From Symbiodinium natans (Eukaryota; Sar; Dinophyceae; Suessiales; Symbiodiniaceae): DNA of 64,000 nt. This document shows, piece by piece, positions 29,701 through 41,679 of this stretch (positions are counted from its first letter, which is position 1; every line of letters starts with the position of its first letter). The stretch is taken from assembly GCA_905221605.1 (NCBI GenBank), contig CAJNDS010002434.1, forward strand, positions 287,501 through 351,500, given 5' to 3'. The position numbers were made by a program, and so were the translations under genes. Below the pieces are notes generated by a model that worked only from the letters and a program-made list of their open reading frames with translations, was not told where the DNA came from and made no database searches.

Positions 29701-32700
29701 ACGACGCAGTGCAGTGCGCGTGCAAACGGGGACCGCCAACACTTGCCCCGTCTGCCCCACTTGAATTGGTTCCTGAGCAGAAACCCTTTTGCCCCACTTG
29801 CCCGAAATGCCCTGTCTTAACCGCTAAGCGATTTCTGCCACTTGCCCCGCTTTTCCCCGCTTGCCCCACTTCCCCCCCCCGCATTCCTGCCAAGCTCCAG
29901 ACATAGCTTTTCTGGGCCACCAAGTGGGGCAAGTGGGGCAACATCCATTACTAGTAGCAACTGGGGCAAGTGGGGCAAGTTCAATTAGTGGTCCTAGGCG
30001 CTCGCAATGTGACGACGTGCTTATTTTCGGATGAGCTGTCGGGCTGGCGAGACAGTCCGGTGTGCTCGAGGTCGGAGTTGGGCCGTTAGGCCCATGGAAA
30101 ATGAAACTGCAAAGCGTCTGAAAAGACCGATGTGGGGCGGGGAATGGATGGGAGCATGACGCCCATGATGCTTGTGCATGAGCACGAGCACCGAGCCCAC
30201 CCATGTGCTGAGGTTCACCTTCTGAGCGCTGCAGAATCCAAACGATTTTTAATTGAACAGGCAGCAAAAGAGAACGCCTGTAAAAAATGAACTGTTAGTA
30301 TTGGCAGTGTTTTGGGCTTGTTGGATGGCCACTTGCCAAGCCCGACCCGCTGGTACGGCATCACTCTTGAACATTGCGCGGCGCCTCGGCAGCCGGCTCA
30401 TCGCGGGGTGTAGCGTGCGCATCGCAGACGAAGGAAAGCCTGGAAAGCCAGTGTTGTCTCTTCCGAGGGGTGGTCCCAGACGGCCAGAGGGAGGGGGGTG
30501 GGGGGAGAGTGCCAGAAATTTAGGCTGGTGCCTCTCGTACGACATACGGCACAAAAGAATTACATTTCTGCAGCAAGACGCGCTGACAAGCGTTCGTGCC
30601 TTTTGCGACAAACCAGCTTGGGAACCAGCAGTTCGAATGCCAAAACAGCCTTGCTTCAGAATACATTTTTGTTCGGGAATCTCGCCGGTGGATATTTGTC
30701 TCAAAAATCTAAAGAAGCACGTGGTGCCAGCACCTACCTCCAAACAACATTCCAAAAACATCAACCTGCAAGCCTCACGCGCGGGAGAGAAAATGCATCG
30801 CAGGGCGAAGGAGCACGAAGGAGGGCCCAGGCGCTGGAGAGCCTCAGAGTTTGTCAATCAGAAGATGCTCGCTGAGAGGCTTGGGAGCACAAGGTCCGGG
30901 AAGACGAGGAGGCGGTGCCGAGAGGGAGTGGCCTTGCAATTTCCTCAGCGGCGGGTCAGGGGTGTTTGGAAGGCGCTGCAAGAGCTTGAGGCGCAGAATT
31001 TGGAGGCAGGCGCAGGTGTGTCATCCTCATGGCCTGGCATTTGATGGCATGGTGAGGCTGCAAGAGAGTGCGAGGCACTTGCCGGTCCTAGTCTCTGCTA
31101 GTAAGCTGCTAGTATGTTTTAATCAGGCTGATAGCTGGTTGGCAGAATTTGGCAGCGACTGGCGCTGAGGCCACGTATCAGACCTGCGTGGGCAGCACGC
31201 CGCCGCTCAGGAGACAAGTGCGGACAGCTTTGGCAACATGGACGTCTGATGAATCTTGCAGATGAATGACTGCTGCCCGACATCATCGCCGCATCCCTGG
31301 CAGGAGCATCGCCGCAGCCTGGAGGCTTGTTACTTTCTCAGAGTGACAGAGTGGGCATAGCTTGCGCGCCTGCTTCAACGCAGGATCGCCTCGCTGATGA
31401 CCGCCGCGAAGCAGCCCTGGAGCATGTCAATCTGCAGGACTGCGGCTCACTAGGTGCATTTAGGTGCATTCATTACACATCTGCAGACTCAACACTGGCT
31501 GAACCCTGGCAGGCCGCCACTGACCAGCTCACAGCAAGGATCGTGGCACTGGAGGCCGAGATGCAGAGGCTGCCGGGACACGCCTTGCCAAGTGGGGGCT
31601 CTGAACACGAGTTTGGCAAAGGACCTGGCAGGTCAGAGGAATGCAACCTGCACCGCCGACGTGCCGCCACCGATGCAGAGGCCGAACGCTGTGGGCAGCT
31701 TTAGCAACGAAGCATAGCCTAATAGCCTAAGTCATGTGCGAAAAGATGGTTTTGGAAGGAAACGAAACATAACGAAACCATGCAGTGGAAGGAGGGCGCA
31801 GCCCAGGTACGCGGAGCAGCGCGCGCCAGTTCCACAGACGGTGAGCTGACAGTGGCCAAGGCCAGGACCACTTTTAATCTGATAGTGTTGGCATCACCGC
31901 CGCTTGGTGAGGTGTGAGAATGTGACCTCAGCTCTGCTCACATGTCCTGCTTGTCACGCGAAGTCTTGCATCGCCTGAGTGGGTCCAAGAGGCTGAGCTG
32001 ACGGATCTAAAGAAACGCTGGCAGCAGGCCTGGACTGTGTACGCGGCTAGGACAACAGACTTTGATCGACGGTGGGACCTGTGTTTGGAGGCCGTCGAAC
32101 TTCGAAGCAAGACGCAAGAAGAGGTTGATTCGCTTGAACTTAATTAGATGTGCCGGTTGACTCATTGACCGACGACATCTGGAGCCCTTTACGTTCAGTG
32201 CAGGTTGGCAAGTTGAAGCAGCAGATGGCACGGATGGAGGCGCGCCGAAGGCGTGTTGGCCTTCCGAAGGCATTTCTACCCTGCGGAGGCCGCCCTCTTG
32301 GGCGAGATCCAGGGGTGCCAAGGTTCATTCTGCGAAGAGCTTTCGGGGCCAGGACCTTTACTCTTGTGTTGCCTCGAGAAGGCCGTATTTGATGAACTTG
32401 ACTGGAGGCTGAAGTTAGTGTTCAAGCAGGAGAAGGAGAAGGGAGAGCTGGTGCCAGGGGCATGTGTTGGATGCCTCGTGCCCTGTGAGAGCAACGAGAG
32501 ATGGTGGAAGTTCATGTGTGTGAGGCTCAGGCTGAGCTGCAGCAGCTGAAGATGCAAGCAATGGAACGGCCTGTGGCTGAGTGCAAAGCTTGTTCTTGAA
32601 TGCACCGTGCCCGTGCCTTGTGGCATCAGGCTGCGGAGCGTCCAGGACGGGATCTGCCATGATTCCAATGATTAAAGGGCACCGATTAGCGTGGACGCCG

Positions 32701-33750
32701 GGGCCACCGCTAGGAGGAGCAGAGCCGAAAGCTGGCACTGACCCACCAGGCTAAGGTGAAGGCCGAGGCTCGGGCTCAGGGCTCACGATTTCGAAGCCGA
32801 TCTGCCTAAGTGCACCAGAGATTCCCCGGCTTGGATACTAAACGAAGTAACACCTTTCATGACCGCAAGAATTTGTTCAACTGCTTGTTCGTAAATGTTT
32901 AGTGCCCCCCCCCCCCTGCTTCGTCATGCAGATTCCAACCGGTCTCAGCAGTCACAGTGCCAAGATGATTGGGTCTGCGGGATAACATAGAGCCCAAATC
33001 CATGGGGTTGGAATGGGTTCCTTGGCTGACCCCTCATAAGGGTTAGAGGTCCCCCAAACTGACGAAATGCAGGCAGGGGGGGGGGGTTTACCATCGCGAG
33101 CTGGTTGCACATGGTGAACCGGTTGCCGCAAGGGGGCACGACGATCTGACCTGAAGAATACGAGCGAGGCCGGTACTGCAAGAAAGGGGGAGAAGGCTCT
33201 CGCTTGACTTGTCATCTCTCGCACACCTCGGGCTTCGCAAAGGCAGTTGCGGCCCAACAGCGCCACATCCAAGCTTTGGAGAAGGAGCTGCAAAGCCTCA
33301 GGCAGGAGTACGTAGGGCGACTCTTGGTTTCGCAAGCACCGAATCATGATGAGGCACCTTCTCGATGAGAACGACTGCAGCCTCTCTCGCATCCGAGAGG
33401 AGCTGGTCTTCGAGGCTAGGCAAGGGGAAGCAGACACCTTGCGACCCATGGCACCGACTTTTTGTGAAACAGGAGGGCAACCCGAACGCACGTGTTAAAG
33501 AGGAGGCCTCGTCGCAGCAGAGCCTTGGCAGCCATTAAAGCTGTTAGCTGACGCGGATCCTTCACGAGGTCATGATGATGCAGGACTCTGTGCTCAAGGC
33601 TCAAGCTGTGAGTGTGCTCCACTTTCTTTCAGCAGTACCGAAGCCACGCGGAAGGCAGCAGATGAAGATGCCCGCTTGTCACAGCAGCTGGAGGACACAC
33701 ACTTAAAAATGCTAGTGGCTAGACATGGCTTACTTCATTGCGGGTGTATA
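26780..33750 (+). CDS. large multi-exon coiled-coil gene (exon series, boundaries approximate)
   Basis: Many short helical, charged + strand stretches follow AG-G sites and have no other explanation. Examples are 26810-26880 (LAHLRADLRAG), 26895-26965 (EEADTLRAEAGATM), 27320-27390 (AQALHAEVQAMI), 27576-27690 (RRAKANVAARHAREDVRN), 28655-28785 (AQLQLQLLEVEQEMLAKQ), 29345-29440 (AKLELKASKEVALLEGQ), 30785-30925 (RRRAQALESL, AWEHKVREDEE), 31495-31600 (LTARIVALEAEMQRL), 31975-32145 (QEAELTDLKKRWQQA), 32385-32460 (FDELDWRLKLVFKQEKEK), 33225-33340 (QRHIQALEKELQSLRQEY), 33365-33440 (SRIREELVFEARQ) and 33640-33720 (RKAADEDARLSQQLEDTH). Together they would form a long filamentous protein. One gene or several cannot be decided here. 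Confidence 0.55.
29735..29990. repeat. TTGCCCC/GGGGCAA repeats in inverted arrangement
   Basis: Between 29740 and 29880 words of the type CACTTGCCCCGCTTGCCCC occur repeatedly. Between 29920 and 29985 the reverse-complement words AAGTGGGGCAAGTGGGGCAA occur. The outer edges (ACTTGAATTGG and GTTCAATTAGTGG) are also roughly complementary. The whole can fold back on itself. Confidence 0.8.
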
Positions 33751-36060
33751 TTGCATGTGCGTTCTTCAAAGCTGGATGCCTGCCTGTAAGATCATGCGCA
33801 TGTAGTTTTGAGGTTAGCATTTAAAACGGAAGCCCCTCTAGAATCGACACCTTGGTCTTGGAGTATGAGATGTGTTACACTGTGCCAAAGAAGCGCGGGC
33901 ACTCGAGACCGATCATGGGGATTCCGGCTGGTGAACCACAAAGTCAGGTGACTTGAAACTTCGACGGCAGCCTCACTTCGTGAACATAGTTCGCTCGATC
34001 AGCTTACTGTGACTACGTCCCTTTGAGTGGCGTGTTCAATCTTTTGGTGACAAGCTGCAGCTGCAAGTTCATTCTTCAAGTCCTCAGCATTGTTCCTGTC
34101 AAGGTTCTTGCAAAAATCCTTCTAGTCTGAATCATAATTTAAAGAGGGCCTGTTGGCAAAACTATAGAGACCTTGCAATGTTTACCACTTGGACTTCCAT
34201 CGTGCTTCTGAAGGCCAGTTGGCTTGCTGTTTAAGTTGCTGCAGCTTTACACGTTGCGTTTCAATGCAAACCTGCAATGCCCGTGTTCTCATTCTTTGGT
34301 TCAGTCGGCATTTGCAGCTTCAGCACTTAGTGCCACAAGTGACGAGCCAATACTAGCTTACTAGCCACTCAAATTAGTGTGGAAAGCAGTACACCTTCCT
34401 CCCAGGTCATGTTAACTCACCATGACATTGGTTTTGTTCCAGTCTCCTCACTTCGGTGTTATTTTACCGTGGAAATGCCAGCGCCATTTGGAGTTGTGCT
34501 TCATCATGAGCCGTTGAGAACTAGCTCAACGCCTTAACACGAAAGCAAGGCGACCCCAGATGTCATCGGCGTCGAGCAAGGACAGGGGCAAGCCTGCTGA
34601 AGCATCTGAGTAAAACGCGCATCTGCACTGCGACTATCTCCAGGCATGAGATTTAGGCAGCCGTACGTCCAGATGAGGGATACGGCAGAAACCGGACTGC
34701 ATATATTTGCACACGAAGGTGCTGAATTGTACTTTCTTTGTCTCACGTGGGGCCAACCGCCATGTTGCTGCGCTGAGGCTGCTGCAAGGAGTCCGGGCAG
34801 GACGGGCGTATCCAGAGTCCATCAAACTGCAACCAACTTGCAAAAGACACTGCGAGGAGCTGCAGCTTTCGTGACTTGCACAGTCGGCCAGGCACCCGAC
34901 GACCCTTTTGCAGAATGTTGAGACATAATCGCAACACGCACGATCACCGAGGATTGATTGCCACCTTGAAAACATACAGCGCCACAACGAGGCGCGATGT
35001 TTGCACTGACCACGATGCAGGAAAGATGAGTTGCAATTTTGTCGTCGATTCTTGAATAGTTTCGCGACCGACTGCCAGCCAAGGAGCTGCACCACGGTCG
35101 CCGAGATCCTTCGTATGTGTTCCAAGAGCCAACCACTCTCCGTGCAGAGGCAACCAGGTGAAGCCACAAAGGCGGAGCCCATTTAATCCTGCCCGCGCTG
35201 GCCAATGAATTCGGGCATTGCACAAGCGCTCTCGATGCCACTGGCGCATTGCCAGCAAAGTACATGGAAAAAGGTTGAACAGCCAGCACTTGAGATTTGC
35301 CAGAGATCCTGCTTGTCAGCCGCCCGAGCTTTCGCGCAGTATGGCGCAGTATGCCACGCTGGCTCGATGGTGGGGCATGCATCTCAGGGAGACGGACTAC
35401 ATAACCATGTTGGCCCGTGGGTCATCCTTGTCAATAGTTTGTCGATATTCGAATCCTGATAGAAAGTGGTGAATGCGGCATCTCGGGAGGAAGCAACTAA
35501 GTGCGGATCTAAAATATGAAACACTCGATGGTTGACATGGACTGCGAGAGCGCCGTCCGAAGCCGCCCAGGCGCCCCAAACAAGTTTCTGGTTACCGACT
35601 GCTGAACACCAGCCCCACCAGGTCATCCGAGATATGCTTGCAGGCTGGTTCCGGAGTCACTCTGGTCTCGGCATAGCTTCTGCAAAGCCTCTGAGCCATT
35701 CAGTGCTTGGCTTTGCCTTGGCAGGATGGCACGCAGAAGACGGCATCACACGGCGCGCAGCGCAGAAGGCTGTTGAAAGGCTGTTCACGGCCCAGTTGCC
35801 CGTGCCAAGGCAGAAATTGTCGCGTTGACGCTAGCGGCTGCGACCCATGCAGCCTTTACCCTTGCTGGTCGCTCACTTGGAAGTTTTGGGCTTCCCAAAT
35901 ACTGATGTTCTTGAAGTCTTGATGGCCTTTATCCGCTCGGAGATAGGTCGGGCCACCCCTCCCTGCAAGAGATTCGCAACGCAATTGCGGGCAGAGCCTG
36001 TGCCTCTGAGCGCCTTTTGTTGGATGTGCGCCTGCACGCCCGTACGCCCATGGATCAAGG
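33750..36060. other. 2.3-kb stretch with little supportable coding
   Basis: 33750-34500 has no ORF of note. 34520-35480 has overlapping ORFs on both strands without motifs; the minus-strand ones mirror composition only. 35620-35930 has + strand segments that look moderately coding (TRRAAQKAVERLFTAQL and LPLLVAHLEVLGFPNTDVLE) and could be exons of the gene that continues to 37604, but I cannot join them. Confidence 0.3.
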
Positions 36061-37604
36061 AGTATGCCTCCTTTGCCGCCTTTGCCGCCCCTGCCAACTT
36101 CGTCGGACATGCCGGCTGTGCCGGCTATGCCCTTCCTGGCCGAGACGGAGGAAGACGACGCGGAGGAAGAGCAGTCCGAGGCGTGTTGCTTTGGCAGCAT
36201 CATGAGAGTCGTGCTTCTCATGGAGGTTTGAATCACAGACATTTGCTCAAACACAAGCCCATATGCTCCTGATATTCTGAATCCACCTATGCAGTCAGCA
36301 CTTCCCATTGCTGCTGCAAGTGCCAGGGTTGTAGTTGCAGGAGGACTCCTGGCCGCCACCTCCCCCAGAACCGGTGGTGCCCGCCGTGCCCAACTTCCAG
36401 CCTGGGTCCTCAGGGTCTATTTTGGCTACCTTGCGTACGTGCTCGGCTACAAGAATTACATGGAATTACGGGAGTTTGCCCGGACTTGCAAAGTGCATCT
36501 CGGTGCATCTTTGTGCATCAGGCAGTACTCGCCGCCGCCGCAGCGAGAACGCGAGTTTGTGCAGACGGGCTTTTCAAGACCCTGGAGACGACCCGAGGAC
36601 GAGCGGTCGCCACTCAGTTCTACGATGTTCTACGGCATATTCGGCATGAAAGAACCCTGTTCGCATCGAAATGATTCGTTGCAGGACGCTGGCAGAGACA
36701 CACCCCAGGACCCATGTCAGCCTTCAAGTTCCGTGCCCGTGTGATCGAATCAAGCTTGCAGCCAGGACTTTTTCGTCCTTCCTCAGGATGAAAGGGAGGG
36801 AGAGCCCCGGGCATTAACCTGGGAGGAGGTGCGTTGTCGGAACATGCCACATTGTCTTCAGGGTGCTTGAACCGGCACCGTCAGGCGCTGGTGGACTTCC
36901 TCCCAATCGGCGCAACAGTTCGCGGCGTCATTCAGGAACTCAGGCAGGCCATGTCCCAGCAACTCGCGAGATTTTCAAAGCTGCAGCTTCGACCAGGCCA
37001 TACGGCAGCTTCATCAGCGTCTCGTCTCCTTTTGAGAGCAGCCATTGCCAGTCAGCAATGCAGTATGTCAACCTGCCCAGGCTTGATTGTCAGCGGCATG
37101 GCCGTGGGCAGATTTGGCGAGGACCTGTTCGTTTGGCAGACTCTGGCCATATTCCGACGGAAGTTTCGAGGCGCACTGTGTGTGAAGGACTCCCGGATCC
37201 GAGGGTTCTGTGAGGACCTGCAGAGCTCCAGTAATCCTGCAGACCCGCAGGCAGCTTGTGAAGCACCCAAGCAGAGCGCCGAACAATTTGATGCACGCGT
37301 GCGCAGTCGTGTTAGGTGGGCGAGCACGTGGCGGTGAAGATAATCGATGTGGACATGAGTACGAAGCGAGTCTTCCTCTCCACGAGCCAGGCTCATGCTC
37401 GGCTGCGGAACTAGCTAGCTGCATCCAAGTAGTTTGGAGCACCATGTGACAAGGCAGAGCCACCATGGCCAGCAACGCAGAGAGAGCGGACTCTGCACGC
37501 GCTGCTTCGCTGCAGAGTGTGAGGAACGGAACATTTGAGAGCTCGGACCTGTTGCCGAGGCCGGAGAAGTATGATGATGAGTCCTTCTTCCCACTGCCAT
37601 AGTC
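36060..37604 (+). CDS. multi-exon Pro-rich gene of unknown function, 3' part
   Basis: Exon-like + strand stretches: 36064-36225 (MPPLPPLPPLPTSSDMPAV then an acidic end EETEEDDAEEEQSEA-like), about 36335-36410 (WPPPPPEPVVPAVPNFQPG), about 36510-36670 (VLAAAAARTRVCADGLFKTL then RAVATQFYDVLRHI), about 36870-36990 (HRQALVDFLPIGATVRGVI, QELRQAMSQQLARF), and a terminal ORF 37464-37604 reading MASNAERADSARAASLQ...YDDESFFPLP with TAG 37602-37604. The repeated P-P-V-P-A style in two exons supports one gene. No domain was identified. It may be the end of the coiled-coil gene upstream. Confidence 0.42.
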
Positions 37605-38724
37605 TCCATGGCCCAATGGCTCGCGCATCTCGCTGCAGACTTGCCGTGGCAAGTGCGGCCTGGTGTGGTAGAGAGGGCTGCTAGCTCAAAGCAAGCCCGA
37701 CAAGCGCCCTCAGGACGAAAAGTCATCCGAAGCGGTATTTGCCCAGGACATCCGGGGACCGCAGAGTCGTAGATCCTGAATAAAGATCAAACAGACAGCG
37801 AAGACCATCAGACAGGTGCCTGACTGCCTGCTTCGTGCGAGTGTCAGCGTCAAATAACGGACATGGCCTCTTGAATCAGTGGCGTTCATTAAATGCCAGC
37901 TCCGCGGCTTTAAGTCCCGAGCTGCCCTGCAGCGCGAAAATCACTAGGAGCTGTTGTCCTATAGTCTTATTGAATTCCCGTCAGGTTCTGCTAGGGTTTC
38001 AAAAGCCAGTCGAGAAGCATGTGCATTCAAGCTCAGCAGCTGTCGATTCGAAACATTTAAGCCCCGGCTCACCACCGAGGTACTTCAGAAGCCCCTTGAA
38101 TCGAACATACCCAACCCAGCCATGGCATCATCCTGGTGCTCATCATTAGTTTGTGGCATACGAAGCATAAGCCTTGGTCTTGTAAGTGCAAAGTATTGTA
38201 CAGTATTCTTTACGGCTTTACGGTGCTCGCTGAAAGGGACCGTGCACTCAGCGCCAAGCCATGGTCAAACAAGTTGTCTTACTTCCTGCGGCCGTTATCC
38301 AGGCTTAGCACGCATTCAAGGCACTGTATGGGGCTTTTATGTTTTTTTTTTGGGGCTTTTGGTGAATATGGAACAGTGCAGACGTGCCGCAAAGTCAACG
38401 TTGCCTGCTGGGAGTCATAGCATCGGCTGAGGATTCTCTCTTCTGTTGCGGACTAATAATAACGTGATGGATGGCATTGATAGCTTCACGTCCTAAGTCC
38501 ACAGCTTGACCGGTCAACTGGACATCACGTCGCTCAGCACTAAGATCCGATCTTGCCATGGCTGGCCAAGCAGCATGCACCCACATGGTGGCATCGGGGC
38601 TGTTGCTGTGGTGCCCATGCTGAGAGAATGCATGACGCCATCTGCGAGTCGTCTGTGCTGGCCATCTGCGGCGGGAAGATGGAACAGGTGGCAACCGATA
38701 CGTCCGATATATGTTGCGTTTCAG

Positions 38725-39817
38725 GCTGGGGGCGCTACCGCCTGCACCGCTCTGAGATCAGAACTGCCCTTTGCCTCCTCGGTGCCACTACTGCGCTGTG
38801 TGGCCCTGGCGTGCAGCTGCAGCGTTCGGGCTGCACGTCGTCAGGTGGCCTTAGGCAGAGTGGCCATCGACGGTTGCCGGGCTCAAGATGAGATGGAGTT
38901 GGTTGAGAATGCTCGAGTTGTGACCGTTCTCAAGTCGAAGCGAGGCACACTTCAAGAGCTGGAGGCGCCTCCGCGCAAGGAGGTGTACATCAAGTTATAC
39001 AAGCAACGTGGGGTCGTGTGCTCGCACAAACGGGAGTTACCAGAAGCACAGATTGTTTCGGATCTGTACCCATTCGGTGCCGAAGACAGTCACTGCATCG
39101 GTAGATTGGATTCTCGAAGTGAGGGGCTTCTGCTGGTCACTTCCGATGGGTTTTTTACAAGGTCCGCGTCGATGCCCGAAACGCACGTAGAGAAGGAGTA
39201 CGTGGCGTTAGTCGGGGCCATGGGAGCCCCTGGGTCCCTTAAGGATTTTGAGGCACCGACGGAGGCGACCTTGAGGCAGTTGCGTGACGGCGTGGATTTG
39301 GAGGATGGGAAAGGTTTGGCTTCTGCTCTGGAGGCGGAAGTGTTGCAGTGCGATGAGGCCTTGGGCCTTGCGAGGTTGAGATTGGTGGTGGACTCTGGCC
39401 GCTATCACCTTGTGCGGCGGATGATGGCTGCCTTGGGCCATGGCCTGAGCTCAAGTTGCATGTTCAATCTGCATGTTCACTGCACCTTCACGTTATGTTC
39501 AATGCCATCGGGTGGCTCTGTTGCTAATTGTCTGTTGCTATCCTGTTCAGCCAATTCCGGGAGGTTACAGCTGCAAACAGCTTATCCGCACACGGCCGGG
39601 TTCTCGAGAGAGTTCTTGTAGGGTAGGTTCTGCAGGCATAGCAGACTCGGACCCAATGAGGATCGGGGACATCCGTGGCATCCCTGTACGCCCAGATGGC
39701 TTGGAGGAGGCAGCGGCAGAGGACGTGGTGGGGCCCATGTGTGTACCTCGAGCATCTCGAGCAGAGAAGGGAGCCTCCGAGGCACTCCGCCCAGGGCAGC
39801 ACCTAGGCGCATGTTGA
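38725..39817 (+). CDS. pseudouridine synthase, RsuA/RluB/RluE type
   Basis: Exon 38725-39442 opens after TTTCAG and encodes an S4-like RNA-binding segment (RRQVALGRVAIDG) followed by the synthase domain: YIKLYKQRGVVCSHK, IGRLDSRSEGLLLVTSDG with the catalytic Asp, KEYVALVGAMG, and LRLVVDSGRYHLVRRMMAAL. Joining at 39442/39636 removes a GC-AG intron and reads LGHGIADSDPMRIGDIRG, ending TGA 39815-39817. The enzyme would isomerise uridine in rRNA or another structured RNA, in the organelles or nucleolus. The start codon is not certain: a frame open from 38506 lacks an ATG near its start, and the 5' exon with any targeting peptide is missing. The C-terminal extension after the conserved GH is longer and less typical than in bacterial RsuA. 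Confidence 0.85.
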
Positions 39818-39844
39818 TGACCTGTAGCATGTTTTCATGATCTT

Positions 39845-41640
39845 GTGCTGATTCGCTCTTCCGCTTCTTTGATTGCTAATCGACTTGGCCGGTCCGTCAC
39901 CATTTTGCGCGAGCTCACCACATTCCGAAAGCGTTACTTAGTTTGTGGTTTAGCTGTCGCAGGGATTGCTTTGAAGCCTCCTGCCCGCCCTCTTTTGGTG
40001 TTGCGCAGTGCCGACGGCGCCAGCAGTCCGAACATGTGCGTAGGGAAAGCACGATGAGCGAGATGTGTGGCGTGGCGTGGTGGGCCTGGTTGAGATTCAT
40101 TTGTCTTGGGCGAGCCTTCTGTCTCAGGCCTTGCAAAGCCTTACAACTAGTCCACTGAGTCCACTGGCCTTACTGATGACACACATCTTGGCCAGCTCTG
40201 CAAGTCAGGTATGCGACGCTTGCAATGGAGGACGTGCTGGCCATTTATCGGCGCGGACTGCGCTGGTTGGATAGTCTCAAGGCATGAGGCTTGCATTGCT
40301 TGCCCTGCGCAAATTGAAGCCAGTTTGCGAGTCGCATCGACTAGCTCGAGGGAAAGCAGTGTCATCAGTGGCTAGAGTCGGAAAAAAGGAGGAGCTGCGA
40401 CTGTGTACAAGAGTGTTGCCACGAGCTTCCTCTGAGCATCCCAGCCAGGATGCTAAAGCGTTCAGACCCTTGCTGTCCCGGCGGCATTTCGGCTCTCCAG
40501 GAAATGAGAATGAGCAGGTCGACAGCTAGATGTCGCAAGCTCACCTCATGAGAGAATGGCGCCCAGGCGCTCCAAGCTCTCGCTGAGCAAGCGAAGAGAC
40601 TTATCGCAGGTGCTTTGCTCCATCACAGCCGGGTGCAGCTCCATTCAAAGAGAACCACGGGAGTTCTCCAAAGTCCTCCATACTTTTGGTACCGACACAG
40701 CCAACTGGGAAGAGCGGCGTTGCATCTCTCGAGATGAGGTGCCAGGGCACTGGCTATCACTGGCTTGCACTGATACCCCATTGTGGCACTAGGAAAACGT
40801 TAGCTTCGCGCTAGGTAGAATAAGCAACTGTTGGCTTTCCCATGGCTGCTATCACTGACCGACTCCAGCAAAGCAAGTGTTTTTAAGGCGCACCACACAA
40901 AATAAATCAGTCACCGTAGTTGGTCCCGATCAGCTGCGGGTAGTCCTTGAAGCCTTTCGCGATCCGCGTACTTCCAACGACTTTAGGTTTCTTGAAGGTG
41001 GGTCGCTTGTCTTCAGACGCCCGAGAAGACCCACACACTTTTGCGTCAGATCACTCGGTGAGCCTTCGCTGTCCAGGTGCGGGAACCCTTCATTTCACCC
41101 TTCAAACACTGCCGTGCTCTTGGGGAAGACGGTCCTCAGGGTCCTCGGCACCTGGGCCGGGGTACAGTGCACGACAGAGCACACGAGAAACTGCAAGGAG
41201 GTTTCAGTGACACACACACACACACATTGACATGATTGTCGGCATGAGAGGTAGCCACATGGATCCACACGGCTTTTGTTGCACTCCCTTTGGTTGCAAT
41301 GCTCTGTTCTGGCACACGGCTGTTTTGTTGCGAGGTCGGGCGTGCAGAACCACAACAGGTCGCCCATCGTGGGGCGCAAGCACAGCAACGATGAGGTCCT
41401 TGCTCGAGCTCGGCGCGTGATCATTTCGGCTAAGGCCTTCATGAGATTATTGTACACATCGGCGAGCCTCTGCAGCCTGAGAGTGGCAGTGCCCAATGGC
41501 AGGCCCATCGCGAGATGACTTGGGACAAGGTATTTGCAGCAGCCGATTCGGACAAGCACCTTGCCAGCAGATATGAAAAGTGATCTCCGTCGCGAAACAT
41601 GAATGCGGCATCATGCCACCGAGTTGCTTCTCCAAGGTCT
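39845..41640. other. stretch without a supportable gene
   Basis: Short ORFs on both strands have no motif. A (CA)n run of about 10 dinucleotides lies at 41209-41227. One segment near 40556-40790 begins with a basic MAPRRSKLSLSKRRDL, but nothing ties it to a gene. Confidence 0.3.
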
Positions 41641-41679
41641 GGTGCGCTGGATGCCAAGGAGCTGAAGCAGGCAGAAGGG

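Noticed and set aside
30253-31044. 263-codon + ORF
   Set aside because: It begins at a TTG, has no motif, and a different frame in the same region gives coiled-coil exons consistent with neighbours.
34634-35382. Overlapping minus-strand ORFs of about 180 codons
   Set aside because: No domain, no splice logic and mutual overlap. They would be the only minus-strand genes in the window.
35856-36359. Minus-strand 167-codon ORF
   Set aside because: Antisense to Pro-rich + strand exons with better coding character; it is a shadow.
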